Assembly (NCBI GenBank): GCA_036346275.1
Contig: CM070718.1
Span: 53,262,188-53,326,187 of the forward strand
Length of the DNA stretch: 64,000 nt
Reading direction: 5' to 3'
Origin: Otatea glauca
Taxonomy: Eukaryota; Streptophyta; Magnoliopsida; Poales; Poaceae
The first letter of the stretch is position 1. Each line of letters starts with the position of its first letter. The notes beneath the pieces are model-generated. The model searched no databases and had not been told where the DNA came from. It saw only the letters and a program-made list of their open reading frames with translations. Shown here one piece after another: positions 1 through 10,412 of the stretch. The position numbers were made by a program, and so were the translations under genes.

Positions 1-895
1 GTCTCTCGCCTTTACGATGTGATGAGTACAGAGTTTGAGATGAGTATGATGGGCGAGTTGAGCTACTTTCTTGGCTTCCAAATCAAGCGCACTCGGAGGG
101 TACTTTCTTGCATCAAGGCAAATATACCCGTGACCTCCGAGGCGCTCGACATGTCCGATGGGAAGCGGTGATGACTCCTATGGCCACCACCGCTGTTCTC
201 GAGCCCGATGAGGATGGTGAGCCTGTTGATCAAAAGGAGTTTCGAGCATGATCGGCTCCTCTTGTACCTCACCGCTTGAGGCCGGACATACATTTCGCCG
301 TGTGTCCAGGCGCTCGATTTCAAGCCTCTCCTCGCGCTCTCACCGCCAAAGGTCAAAGCGCATCTTCGTGTACCTTCGTGCTACCACCGATTTTGGTATT
401 TGGTACTCTTCTTCTTCTTGTCTATCTCTTAGAGCCTTTTCCGATGCCGACTTTGTCGGGTCAGAGGATAGATAGGAAGAGCACTTCGCACTTGCCAATT
501 CATTGGCACTTCTCTTGTTTCTGGTCATCTAGGAAGCAATCGAGTTGCTCACCCACACCGAGGCCGAGTATGTTGTCAGCACGATTCTGTCAGAGCAGTG
601 TTCGGATGAGATCGACCTTGCGGGACTATGGGTTAGAGATAGAGAGTGTGCCACTTTTCTCGTGATAACTCTTCACTATTTGCATTGCTAAAAACCCAGT
701 GCAACATTCCCGGACCAAGCACATTGATATTAGATATCACTTCCTTAGAGACCATATGGAGAAGGGAGATATCGCGCTTCAGTTTGTAGAGAGTGACCTC
801 CAGTTAGCCGATATCTTTACCAAGCCTTTGGATAGCTCCAGGTTTGTTGGCTTGAGGAGTGAGCTTGGTGTCGTGAGCCCATACGGCTTATCATG
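1..895 (+). pseudogene. Ty1/copia pol remnant: reverse transcriptase end and RNase H
   Basis: Reading starts in frame 1 with a copia reverse-transcriptase segment (FEMSMMGELSYFLGFQIK). Continuing in other frames come RPDIHFAVC, LRATTDFGIWYSS, FSDADFVG, RKSTS, then the RNase H tail HIDIRYHFLRDHMEKGDI and LADIFTKPLD, ending at a stop near 893-895. These motifs are diagnostic of copia pol. Several frameshifts separate them, for example between about 110 and 290 and again near 480-690, so no intact protein can be made. The enzyme would have copied element RNA into DNA in virus-like particles. Confidence 0.85.
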
Positions 896-2648
896 AGGGG
901 GAGCTGGTTTGTATATTATGTACTATATATTTTCTTCCAGCATTTCCTTTTTGGGTGACTTTGGGATTATTTTCTTGAGTTGAGTTCACTCACTTAGACT
1001 TCTGGAATGCTTTGCATGGACCTCTCATCTTGTGCTTTTGGTTGCTATCATGCGTGATTAGTCATTCTCTCTTCTCTCTAGGTTGAGTTCCCTCACGCCT
1101 TATAAGTCTAGCAGTTTTTGGGCCTCCTGGTAGACATGGTCCATGTGCACTCCTTAGTTGGGATCTAGAGTCGCCTTCCCTATGTCACCACTGGGAAGAT
1201 AAGAGCGAGTCCGAGCCGTAGTGAGTCTCTTCTATCTTTTCTATGCTCTATAGCCATCCGGTTTTGCGCTCGACTTCTTCTCCTCATTCTGCTTTTTCCG
1301 TTGTTATTGAGTTCATTTGGGTCTTCTTTATGCCTAATCTTGATAATAACTCAACTTTAACCAGATTTGAGCTTAAAATTGATTCAACTATTGAGGGGGA
1401 GTTTGGGAATCTGTTCATGCATTGCATTTAGACTGCATTTTCTGTTTTATGAGCTTTGTCTATTATGCAATTGATTCAATCTTCATGTAATGCACCTTGC
1501 TACATGTTTGAAGAAAATCACTAGCTTAGGTCTATCCATGTTCATCTATCTTACTAAGCTTGTTAAAATCTGAAAATTGAAAATCTTAAATGAAAAACAT
1601 GTTGCTTTTTCTTGTTCAGTTTCTTCTTTAGAGGTCTTTACCATGAATTGTGAATTTATGGAGTTCTCTAGAGTCCCTATAGCAACTTGGGTGAAACTTG
1701 CTTGATACATATTTTAGTCCTTCAAAATTGCTCATATGTGCTAAATTAAGAAAATTTTGACTCTCTTTTGTGCAAAATTAAACTCAACATTATATATTCA
1801 CGAAACTGCCTCCCATTGCACTTGGGATGAACTTGGAATATATCGTGTATGACCAAGATCATTCTCTTAAGAGTTACTCTTGGGGTGATCGAACATGGTT
1901 TGAGTCAATTATTAAGAAATGCAAATAACAAAAAACATAAGTGGGTAAAGAATGCAAATTATGTCAAACATTTGCACCCCGCTATGTCTTTCAAAATATC
2001 AAAGAAGAAGAATTTGCATGAATTGAAAAATGAGCTCGAAGGACTCCATATGTACTTCAAGATTCCCCAAAGTGTTAAGTAGGTTGAACTCTAGGTTTTC
2101 CATTTGATCCTATGAGTGGTGTTGGCTTCTAGTTTTGAAACTTTTGATAAGTTTTGCACTTGTTCAAATCTTGCTACAATAAAATCTTGTAAACCAAGCT
2201 TGTGAGCAAAATGAATTTGTTCTTGGAGACATCTTAGTTCAGTCATTTTCTAAATTGACTAGCTTGGTGTCATATCTTGCATTTATGATCAGTTGGATAA
2301 TTCTCAAAGCTCACTTAGATTGCATTTCATGCATACATATATAAAGGGGGAGAAAACAAAAAAAAATCTTGATGCCTATATTGCCAAAAGGGGGAGAAAA
2401 TGTAAGAAAGGCATATTCAAAGGAAAAATATGAGTGAGTTTTATTGGATCTTTTAGAGCTTTTATTGAAAACTTGCTCTCTCTAAAGTTTAGCTCTAAAA
2501 ATCTCTTTTCTACCAACTTGGTCAAGATCTTATTTCCTTATTCTGGACCAAGTTTGGCTTTGCATTCAAATTGCTTTCTTCTCTCTTTTTCAAACTCAAA
2601 ACTTATGCCTTTTCATGTGTTTGTCAATATACTCATCAAGGGGGAGAT
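896..2648 (+). other. Sirevirus post-pol region with a series of polypurine tracts
   Basis: No recognisable protein is encoded here. Short open frames (for example 1849-2082, 77 codons) match no family known to me. Purine tracts of the form (A)GGGGGAG occur at 895-903, 1393-1401, 2344-2352, 2387-2397 and 2638-2648. The last directly abuts the LTR and is the likely primer for plus-strand synthesis. The others resemble the multiple tracts reported for Sireviruses. Base composition is AT-rich, unlike the pol remnant upstream. Confidence 0.6.
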
Positions 2649-2785
2649 TGAAAGACCATGAGGTGGTCTATCCTTGTGTGTGATGAGTAATTGATGAGTT
2701 TTGAGCTTGTGTTGTTTTAAATTGATTTTGATTTGAAGCAATTTGAGTGTTGGTCTACCGGCTTCGGGGCTATCGCTGGTCGGAG

Positions 2786-3220
2786 ACCAGTCGTCCGACT
2801 CCGAGTGGTTGAGTCGGAGACCAGTCGTCTGACCCCGAGTGGTCAGGTCTGTGGTTGGTCGAAGACCAGTCGTCCGACTCCGAGTGGTTGAGTCGGAGAC
2901 CAGTCGTCTGATCCCGAGGGGTCAGGTCTGTGGTTGGTCGAAGACCAGTCGTTCGACTCCGAGTGGTTGAGTCGGAGACCAGTCGTCTGACCCCGAGTGG
3001 TCAGGTCTTTGGTTGGTTGGAGACCAGTGATCCGACCCCGAGTGGTGCAGGCTTTGGCCGGTCGGAGACTACCGTCCGACCCGAGTTGTCGTGTTTTGGT
3101 TGGTCTGAGATCACCGTCCGACCCGGAGTGGTCGGGGCTCTCGCTGGTCGGGATGGAGACCAGTGGTCAGACCCCGAGTGGTCGGGATGGAGACCAGTGG
3201 TCAGACCACGTGTGGTCGGG
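2786..3220 (+). repeat. 79-bp tandem repeat array inside the Sirevirus LTR
   Basis: ACCAGTCGTCCGACTCCGAG starts at 2786 and recurs at 2865 and 2944 (with one change), a period of exactly 79 bp. Each unit is two related halves of about 39-40 bp. After 3020 the array decays into variants of GGTCGGAGAC, CCGACCC and GAGTGGTCGG. Units contain short inverted motifs (CCGACTC/GAGTCGG), so the RNA could fold. Open frames through it (for example 2930-3334) are by-products of the repeat. Confidence 0.85.
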
Positions 3221-3855
3221 GTTTTTGCTGGTCAGCGTTGTGTATATCTTTCTGTTGAGATGGATATGTGTTGTTGGACATTGCTATGTGATGTGGTTTC
3301 CTTGTTTATGATGGTTGCAGGACTTTGGAGCTAGGTCATGGTGAGGCGAAGGAGATCAGGACTAGCCTGGGAGAGCTGAGGTCCAGATGATCATGGTGTC
3401 GCCAAAGATGACTGAGGCCAGGAAGTAGCTGCAAGCCAAGAAGACAAAGGAAAGGATGAGATGCTAACTTGGAGCTGCTCTGATCAAGGAGGACCGTTGG
3501 ATCGCGGTCAGGAAGATAGAGTAGCGGTTCAAGTTAGTGTGAGTTGAAAAGCGTGCAAAACCCGTTCTGTTGTTGGGTTTCGGGTGAGCCCATGCATAGC
3601 TTTGTGAGTGGGTAAAATCTCAGCCCTTGATGGAGTGCTCTAGGGTTTAGAGGCTCATCCAAGGGTGGTAGGTGTTCCAAGCCTGCTATGAATAGACAGG
3701 GAGAGGGTGTCTCCTTAGGGGTGAGCAGGTGAGGAAAGTGTACGTGAGTAGTTGAGAGTTGTTGAGAGTGACAGTGTAAGGATCAAATCCTGTCTCTTGG
3801 ATGTTGGCTTAGGATTGAAGCAAACATCCAAAGGTGGGAATTGATCCTGTGTCCC

Positions 3856-3863
3856 TATAAATA
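3856..3863 (+). promoter_or_regulatory. LTR TATA box
   Basis: TATAAATA inside CCCTATAAATAGAGG lies mid-LTR between the two repeat arrays and matches the plant TATA consensus. It is the best candidate for the retrotransposon promoter, with the RNA start expected about 30 bp downstream. An AAATGAAAT motif about 100 bp further could serve as a poly(A) signal. Confidence 0.6.
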
Positions 3864-4689
3864 GAGGGTAGGGCAGCCTCCCTCTTTGAAGGTTCCGAGG
3901 TTTCACGCTCATTTGAGTTTTGCCCACTTTGTTGTGAGGCTTTGTAAACCTCCCTTCCGTAAATGAAATGTTTTTCATTTATGTTCTTGTTTCATTTCCT
4001 TACGTATTTACATTACGCACTTAAATTACATTATCTAAATTCGCATTTACTTACTTGCAATTTTCTTTACGTAATTTGGATTTGCCTCATCTCCTTCTAC
4101 ATGCTAATGAGTCTTTGTTGAAATACATGATTGATGAACTCTTCTCTAGATTCGGTGCTTTCAATCATCTAGGCAATCCTTGCTTCTTGTTGCAAGTTTG
4201 TAAATCTGTGTGTTCTTAAAGTGCGTAACCGTGACTTGCGCTCTCTAGTCTTGATTGGCTTCGGTTCTTGTTGCCAAGGATGAAGGATTGCTGGATGAAT
4301 CTTCTATAGATCATATCCCAATCATCTAGGCAATCTACAACCTCTTCTATTCGCTTTGCAAGAAACCAATTTCACGTGCCTAGTTTTCGATAGTGTTTCT
4401 ATTTGTTTGAAGGGTTGTTTCTTCGTGTACTTACTTGCTGTGATTTGTGGAGAGTCATCCAAGGATATTCTGATCATCAACTCTCACCAGCAAGTTAGGG
4501 GTGAAGTCTGTGTTCGTGACTCTGTTTTGGTGTTGCATTTGTTAAACTGAAAAGGGACGGAACCTTGGTATCAATTCCTTCGATTGATGATTGAAATAGG
4601 TTCCTGACATCCTTAGGGAGGTACACATTAATTTTCACTGTTTTTGGATCAGCCGATCAAAAGTTACATCGATTTCTGTTTTTAAGATC

Positions 4690-5155
4690 GCGCTGATTTT
4701 ACTGTTCATCCGACCCAGGTACTGTTCATCCGATCTCTGTAGGTCGGGCATACTGCTAATCGGTTGGGGGGGCACTGTTCATCTAAACACTATTCACCCA
4801 AGTACTGTTCATCCGTCCACTTCGTGTCGAACCTTTATCGCTCGTCCGACTAGCCTCGGTCGGGGAACTGCTCACCCAACACTATTCACCCGAGCATCGC
4901 TCATCCAACCACTTCGTGTCGGAGAATCGCTCGTCCGACCATTACTCGTCGGGGGAACTGCTCACCCGAACACTGCTCATCCGACCACTTCGGTCGGGTG
5001 TATCGCTCATCCGACCACTTCGTGTCGGGAGCATCGCTCATCCGACCGTCTTTGGTCGGGGTTCTGCTCACCCGAACACTATTCATCCCGAGTACTGTTC
5101 ATCCGACCTCTGTAGGTCGGGGGTACTGTTCATCCGACCAGAGATACCCGACCAG
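4690..5155 (+). repeat. Second GC-rich repeat array in the Sirevirus LTR
   Basis: Irregular units of about 20-30 bp built from CTGTTCATCCGACC, CGCTCATCCGACCACTTCG and GGTCGGGG. Many units are self-complementary around a short loop (for example CCGACCACTTCGGTCGG near 4981-4997), predicting a row of small hairpins. It shares the CCGACC/GGTCGG core with the upstream array but has no fixed period. Confidence 0.75.
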
Positions 5156-5265
5156 TGCAGTTTCTTTCTGGTCTTTTGGTGGTTTGATTTCTAGGGGGAG
5201 ATTTTATTCGAAAATTTTATTTTGCTCCTATTCACCCCCCTCTAGTCGCCTTTCTCGATCTTTCA

Positions 5266-6048
5266 CAACCAATTCGCGTCTACTTTTCAACTACTTTTCT
5301 GTCGACTATGAGTAGTTTCTGTAATTTAGATTCTTGTAACTTAATTTCGATCAATAAAGTTGCGCATCGCCGATTGTTGATCATCCTCAGTTACGCCCCA
5401 GGTTTGATTTATTCTGATCTTGTTGCGCATCGCCTTCTTCAGAATCGATCTGCTTTTATCCTCTGATTAGCCATAATCGGCTAGTTAGATTTACCCTTTT
5501 TTATCTTGACTTAATCGGTTTTGAGCTGATTGAATCTAAGTTGATTGATCTTCACGATCGGCTAGTTAGATCTATTCTGATACCTTGATCTTGATCGGCT
5601 TCAAGCTGATTTAGTTTAAGCTGATTGATCGTTACGATCGGCTTTGAGAGAATTTTATCCTCTGATTAGCTTTAATCGGCTAGTTAGATCTATTCTGATA
5701 CCTTGATCTTGATCGCTTCAAGCTGATTGAGTTTAAGCTGATTGATCGTTACGATCGGCTTTGAGAGAATTTTATCCTCTGATTAGCCTTAATCGGCTAA
5801 TTAGATCTATTCTGATACTTTGATCTTCATCGGCTTCAAGCTGATTGAGTCTAAGCCAATTGATCCCAACGATCGGCTTCGAGTGAACTTTTATATTTTT
5901 ACCTTGTCGGTTACAGGTCAAATCGACTGGCACGTTCTGAACCCGGTGTTCGTCTGGTGTGCTGCTGTCAGAAACCCTACATCAAGTTTTTGACGCCAAC
6001 AGTGATGCTGACCTTGCTCCTCGCGACATCGTCGCAAGATTAGAAACC
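5266..6048 (+). repeat. LTR-like fragment, probably Ty3/gypsy
   Basis: Starts directly after the Sirevirus LTR. It holds a 117-bp tandem array, then a stretch with GACTGGCACG and GGTGTTCGTCTGGTGTGCT. This resembles the LTR end of grass gypsy elements, followed near 5989-6000 by TTTTTGACGCCAACAGTG, which looks like a primer-binding site region. No coding sequence is seen. The Sirevirus may have inserted into or beside this element. The family call is from memory of similar grass LTRs. Confidence 0.45.
5456..5885 (+). repeat. 117-118-bp tandem repeats
   Basis: TCTATTCTGA recurs at 5571, 5689 and 5806, giving periods of 118 and 117 bp. Each unit contains GATCGGCTTCAAGCTGATTGA, then GATCGTTACGATCGGCTT and CTCTGATTAGC. 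A more diverged partial unit precedes them. About three and a half units are present. Short palindromes (CGATCGGC, ACGATCGG) recur in each unit. Confidence 0.85.
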
Positions 6049-6050
6049 GC

Positions 6051-6062
6051 TCTGATACCAAA
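6051..6062 (-). other. Possible minus-strand retroelement primer-binding site
   Basis: GCTCTGATACCA is the exact reverse complement of TGGTATCAGAGC, the initiator tRNA-Met primer-binding sequence used by many plant LTR elements. It points opposite to the gypsy-like site about 55 bp to the left. No LTR pair supporting it was found, so it may be a relic. Confidence 0.35.
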
Positions 6063-6550
6063 TGTCACGCATAGAAGATTTCCCGCACACACGGCCAGGT
6101 AGCATTCTATTGCCGGCGGTCGAGTTGGGCATTCATTTATAGAGAAAAAAAAAAGAATCCGACAATTCGTAGAAAATTTACAAGATCGGGATTCGATGCC
6201 TCCCTGTTTGTCTGAAGGAAGGACCGAAGGAAGAAGCTGTACTAAAGTCGCGGTTTTATATGCTAATTAATTAACTGGTGCTTCTTTTCCTTCCCAAAAT
6301 AAAAGAAGAAATCGGAATCAGGCAAGGAGCGTCACACAGACCCGGACGACGTACTGGACGTGTTCCTTCGATGAGGTAAAAAAAAGAGGCAAAGGAGAGA
6401 ATTGGATGTGAATCCATATCTTGTCCAGACAAATAAAATAGTAGAGGAGATGCAAATACAAGTATAAAATGGCAAGGCAAATCAGCATGGGTTGGTAGTA
6501 TCACAGCACTTATCTAAGGAGAGTACTCATACATGCTTGACATCCTAGCC
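6063..6550. other. 3' flank of the DUF4220 gene, no gene seen
   Basis: Holds an A-run (6142-6153) and AT-rich sequence. It should include the 3' untranslated region of the minus-strand gene. No repeat pair, RNA gene or long reading frame stands out. Confidence 0.4.
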
Positions 6551-8725
6551 TCATTTCCACTTTTTCTCTCTAGCAGCCTTGGCTTTCTTGTAGGCGGGGA
6601 ACATGCCAAGGTGTTCTGCCATCAGCCAAACGACGGTTGTCAATTCACCGCCATAACTCAGCTGCTTGGCATGGGACTCCCTTCTGCATCGGTAGCCCGC
6701 ATAGAAGAGCATGTCGACCCACACACCCAAGAGCACTTCAAGCACGTCCAGCGTCTCGTCCATACGGAGCAGCTTTTCGGCCAGTCCAATTCCATAAGGG
6801 AGATAGCTCTTATAGCCGTCGGCATTCCATTCGGCACGATCGTTAAATAGTAAACTGGCAAGCTCATCCTGTCTTTGCTGCTTGTGCCAGGGGGAATTTG
6901 GATCATCATGTGGATGCAGCCGGGATATTTTCCAAAGCACAACACAACAAGCATTGCAGAAGCTGGGAGAAAATTCTAGCCTGCCTTGAGCCAGACCATC
7001 CTTTGACTGAATTCTGAGCAAATCCTCGATGGTTAGCTCGTACAACCTGCGGTAAACAATTCCTGGAAGCATGTCAGGGCGTACCACGAGGAGGTACATC
7101 ATGTAGTTGGACAGCAACCTGATTGCTTCCTTTTTATCATCTCGGAAAAGTTTGGCTCTGTTGGACTTCAAGAGGTAGATATCAGTGGCGATGTGCCAGG
7201 TGAGGATGCCCTCTTGGAGTTCATCGCCGAGGCTCGTGCGAAGATCATCATATAGTTTGTATTTGCGCAGTGTCTCCTGACCCCACCTCGTCCTCTGCTT
7301 GGCCAAATTTCTCATCAAATCCGGCGCTTCATCCTGTCTTTGCTTGTTCTGACCCATCTTTTCCCGTAGATCGTTCAACCTACTCCGCAAACGTCTGAAC
7401 AGTAATTCGTTGACCTCCGATGGAATCACAAGTGTCTCCGAGTAACGCTCTTCGTCCCCCGAGTGGTAGTAGGACTGATCTCGTCCTACCTCCTCATTGG
7501 CAGCTCTCCAGCTGACCTGTTGCTGACTGATGCTCAACTGCAACAGGTTAAGCTGCCCAATGTTGCCAGACCAACTCCTGTGTCCTTCCACCTTGAGAAG
7601 CCGACTAAGAGATGCAAACACACGGCGAAACCGACGTCCTCGGCTGGCGCACAAGACCTGATGGCGAAGCCAACCCCATCGCCGCTCCGGCGTAGTGTAC
7701 AACAGGAAAGCTGTCCAGGACGACCCTAGTGCCCTGATCAGCGACGCCGTCTCCTGGAGGAAGGTAGCAGCCAGCAGGATGCGAGTGATCACCACGTCGG
7801 CTCTCCTGCTGCCATTTTTGTCGCTCAGCTCAAACAGCACGTACGCGGCGGCGGTGGCCACGGGAGAGCAGGCACGGATGCAGTAGCCGTGCCACGTGTG
7901 GATCACCGCAGCCTTGGTGTAGAGGAAGTCGTACATCAGGGAGAGCTCCACCTGCATCACCTTGTAGAGCGCATTCCACTCAAGAGAGAAGAGATTACTT
8001 TTTTGATCAGCTTTGTCAGCTGGCTCCATCCCAACCGAAGAATCAACCAACGCGAGCTTGCCGACGTGGAAGAGAGAGTGAGCACGCATTACAAGGTCGC
8101 GCTCCTTTCCCTCAACCTCTGGAAGACCAGATCTAGGGTAACGATGACGACGACGTGGCTGCTCCTTCTGTAAGGAGCTCCGGATGGTGCCCAAGTTGGC
8201 GCGGTGGAGCGCCAGTATCTTCTCGCCGTACTTGAAGAAACCGACCGCGAACATCAACCAGGCCGCCGGCACCATGGTCCAGCTGCCGGAAATCGATTTG
8301 TAGATGGCATACAAGGCTCCCAGGACCTGCAGGACAAACCCCAACACGTAGCGCGCCGATAGCTCGTTGTCCTGGAGCTCGTAGGCGGTGATGTTGTCCG
8401 GGCCGCCGAGGTGCAGCAGGAAGAAGGGCGCCCAGAACGCAACGAGCTGGTGCTCGCCGGACGCGCTGTTGACGGAGATTTGGCCGAGGGCGGTGGCCGC
8501 CACGTAGTCGGCCCCCACGTACAAGAGCCAGATGATGAACCTCAGCACGCGGGAGGTGCCGCGCCAACGGAAACCGGCGAAGATGGTGAGGACAACTTGC
8601 GTCACGAAGCTGATGGTGAGCAGGCATTCGATCGACCAGCTACTCCAAAACTTAGTCACCGCCTTCACAGCAAGTATCCCCACATGCCAGATGATGTCCA
8701 TCACCCATCCATCTCCTGCAGCCAT
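6551..8725 (-). CDS. DUF4220/DUF594 membrane protein
   Basis: An intronless 724-codon protein of the grass DUF4220 (N-terminal, membrane) plus DUF594 (C-terminal) family, whose biochemical role is unknown. Hydrophobic segments lie near residues 33-51, 60-85, 95-107, 127-145 and 150-165, with the family-typical HLGGPDNITAYELQDNEL at about 105-122. Further hydrophobic stretches occur in the middle. The C-terminus carries the DUF594 signature GLAEKLLR, HAKQLSYGGELTTVVWL. The frame is open 23 codons further upstream (to 8794), but I chose the ATG at 8723-8725. It sits in GCAATGG, a good plant start context, and gives an MAAGD start. No frameshift or stop is seen. It stands alone, with a copia element about 260 bp upstream. 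Likely a plasma- or endomembrane protein, which is inference. Confidence 0.88.
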   Translation of the reverse strand: MAAGDGWVMDIIWHVGILAVKAVTKFWSSWSIECLLTISFVTQVVLTIFAGFRWRGTSRVLRFIIWLLYVGADYVAATALGQISVNSASGEHQLVAFWAPFFLLHLGGPDNITAYELQDNELSARYVLGFVLQVLGALYAIYKSISGSWTMVPAAWLMFAVGFFKYGEKILALHRANLGTIRSSLQKEQPRRRHRYPRSGLPEVEGKERDLVMRAHSLFHVGKLALVDSSVGMEPADKADQKSNLFSLEWNALYKVMQVELSLMYDFLYTKAAVIHTWHGYCIRACSPVATAAAYVLFELSDKNGSRRADVVITRILLAATFLQETASLIRALGSSWTAFLLYTTPERRWGWLRHQVLCASRGRRFRRVFASLSRLLKVEGHRSWSGNIGQLNLLQLSISQQQVSWRAANEEVGRDQSYYHSGDEERYSETLVIPSEVNELLFRRLRSRLNDLREKMGQNKQRQDEAPDLMRNLAKQRTRWGQETLRKYKLYDDLRTSLGDELQEGILTWHIATDIYLLKSNRAKLFRDDKKEAIRLLSNYMMYLLVVRPDMLPGIVYRRLYELTIEDLLRIQSKDGLAQGRLEFSPSFCNACCVVLWKISRLHPHDDPNSPWHKQQRQDELASLLFNDRAEWNADGYKSYLPYGIGLAEKLLRMDETLDVLEVLLGVWVDMLFYAGYRCRRESHAKQLSYGGELTTVVWLMAEHLGMFPAYKKAKAAREKKWK

Positions 8726-8984
8726 TGCATGGATCGATCGAGGTAGCACTAGCACCGATGAAGGTCGCTCAAAATGCAAGTAGTTGCCACACAAGTCACA
8801 AGTAGGAGTAGCTAGCTACTAATGAGATTGACGAGTACCAACAAGCAGCTGCTGATCCGTTACCTCTAGTTAATTCCAATAAATAAATTACAGAAACAGA
8901 AAATTAATGGGAAATGGTAGGAATCACATGTACGGCTTGCAAATTGCTACTCGATTCCTTTCAGAGAGCTTGCTCTGTTTTCAA
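8726..8984 (-). promoter_or_regulatory. 5' flank and proximal promoter of the DUF4220 gene
   Basis: The segment between the start codon and the copia insertion at 8985. On the minus strand a TTTATTTATT stretch (8879-8888) is the only TATA-like element, about 155 bp before the start codon. It is conserved in the duplicate at 19,581. No other motif could be assigned. Confidence 0.4.
8842..8984. repeat. Segmental duplication copy A, left piece
   Basis: From CAAGCAGCTG to TTTTCAAA this matches 19,581-19,751 with indels; shared runs include TTACCTCTAGTTAA, CCAATAAATAAATTA and GAATCACATGTAC. The copy continues at 18,457 after the copia element. It forms part of the DUF4220 5' flank. Confidence 0.8.
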
Positions 8985-9329
8985 ATATTAAGTATCCTGA
9001 CTCGTATAAAATATTGTAGATTTGGAATGGTCTGCTTTAAGAAATCCCAGATGAATCCTAATGGGACTAGAATTTCTATATTTTTGGGTAATAGAATTTC
9101 TTTTTTTTAAAGAGGATTAAGAGGGCTATATAAATCTATAGGGTAATTATGGAGAACCCAAGCAACCAAGAAGCTACACACCAACTCATCCAAAGAAAAA
9201 TATGCACGAGAGAATTAGAGACTAAGTTATTCTTTAGCACTAGTTTATTATATAAGGCAAGTATCGAATAGTCCTAAAAGGTTTAAGAGGTTGTGAGAGA
9301 TCAATAATCTCTTGTACTCATTTAAGGTT
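8985..9329 (+). repeat. Copia left LTR, part 1
   Basis: Matches 17,718-18,250 of the right LTR: TTAAGTA, GATGAATCCTAAT, GCTATATAAA, GAAGCTACA, TTATTCTTTAGCACTAG, GGTCCTAAAAGG-type sequence and CTTGTACTC. It begins TA instead of TG. The TATA box is at 9127-9135. The LTR is broken at 9329 by a solo LTR and resumes at 15,997. Confidence 0.75.
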
Positions 9330-9618
9330 TGTGAGGACCCGCCATTATAGTATGGAAGACCTCCATGTGTCCACAGTACTAGTCCAATAATTAGTGGCTA
9401 GTACACACATGTTTACAACATCGATAACACATCCATACACGAGTTATATTACATGTGATAACAAAAGTTTAATTATACAATTGTCTCACAAACCGAAGTA
9501 AATAACAGCGGAAAAATCAAAATCCTTGTGGTTTGCCCATTCCGACTCGCAGGCAACTGACAAGGTAAAACCCTAAAAAGATTCATTATCGAATTCCCCA
9601 TAGCCTGCGCAGAAGTAA

Positions 9619-10395
9619 CGATGAGGCTTAATGGAGGCCCGATCTTTCATGAGATGGATAACAATCGATTAGTGGAGATGACCCTCACGATCCAGGTTAC
9701 GACCGAAACAGGACTGACGCCAAGCAATCGCTGAACCAACTCCATGTTGTTATCAACCGTACAAAAACCTGGTTGACCTGATCACGAAGATCAATTCCTG
9801 CAAGCAATTGAAGAACAAGCAAAGAACAAAGCAAAAGCAATCTGAAATTGCAAATATAATTGAAGTATTGATGTGGGGTTCCGAAGCACGGTATTGCTGT
9901 TGATCTCGCCGAACAAGAGAATACCAAATAGTTTCACCAAGAAAAACTACAACTAAACAAAACCCAAGTTTTTAAGGCAGCGGCTACTGATTTTATGAGG
10001 GGAAGGGATGTGAGAGGGTCGTCCTAGGGTTGTGGCAGCCGGGGGGTGCACACAACTTGGGCTTGGGCCCCCTCATGCTTACAAGATCCAAAATAACCCA
10101 AAACAGTGATTTAGCTTATTGTTTTGATGATTCCGGATGATTTGCGATGAATCTAGGCCTAAGACCAGATCCATTTGAAAGGTCTTGTTGTAAGCTTTCA
10201 ATCAAGTATAAGAAATCTCAAATTGGACTCTGTATGCCAAAGTTATGCTCATCTTACTTCAGAATGGTATCTGGAGGCCGAATTGGATTCCAGAACATGA
10301 TGGATTTGATAACTCTATCTTTTTGGCCCATGGATGATGTGTTAGAGTTGGTCCAACTAGATGTGGATGTATCCATAGTAGTGATGTCCTCATCA
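9619..10395 (-). repeat. 3' LTR of the gag-only element
   Basis: Aligns along its length with 14,264-15,041, for example GAGGCTTAATGGAGGCCC, GGTTACGACCGAAACA, GAAGCACGGTATTGCTGTTG and TTGGACTCTGTATGCC. Differences are scattered substitutions and small indels, so the insertion is not very recent. Its outer end starts C instead of T. Confidence 0.88.
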
Positions 10396-10408
10396 TCCTC
10401 CCCTTTTT
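10396..10408 (-). other. Polypurine tract of the gag-only element
   Basis: The minus strand reads AAAAAGGGGAGGA and directly abuts the 3' LTR, the position expected for the plus-strand primer. Confidence 0.8.
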
Positions 10409-10412
10409 GAAT

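Larger units (their letters stand above)
1..2648 (+). mobile_element. Sirevirus-type Ty1/copia retrotransposon, internal 3' part (left end outside window)
   Basis: The stretch runs from the copia reverse transcriptase/RNase H region into a 1.75-kb post-pol segment and stops exactly at an LTR starting TGAAAG at 2649. Purine-rich GGGGGAG motifs recur through the post-pol part. Repeated polypurine tracts and a long 3' segment are known features of plant Sireviruses, so the lineage call rests on these plus the long LTR. The element begins upstream of the window, so its 5' LTR, gag and integrase cannot be seen. Confidence 0.8.
2649..5265 (+). repeat. Sirevirus 3' LTR (about 2.6 kb)
   Basis: The LTR opens TGAAAG right after a polypurine tract and closes CTTTCA, giving 6-bp inverted termini. 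The closing stretch with TATTCACCCCCCTCTAG is typical of grass Sirevirus LTR ends. Two unrelated-looking GC-rich tandem arrays (2786-3220 and 4690-5155) flank a central AT-rich part with a TATA box. The 5 bases after the LTR are CAACC, but the matching left target copy lies outside the window and cannot be checked. Confidence 0.8.

Noticed and set aside
2786..3220. Regular 79-bp units that might suggest a CRISPR-like array
   Set aside because: Units are contiguous tandem copies without unique spacers, lie inside a plant LTR, and no cas genes exist in this nuclear DNA.
2930..3334. 134-codon open frame
   Set aside because: It is created by the tandem repeat and has repetitive composition only.
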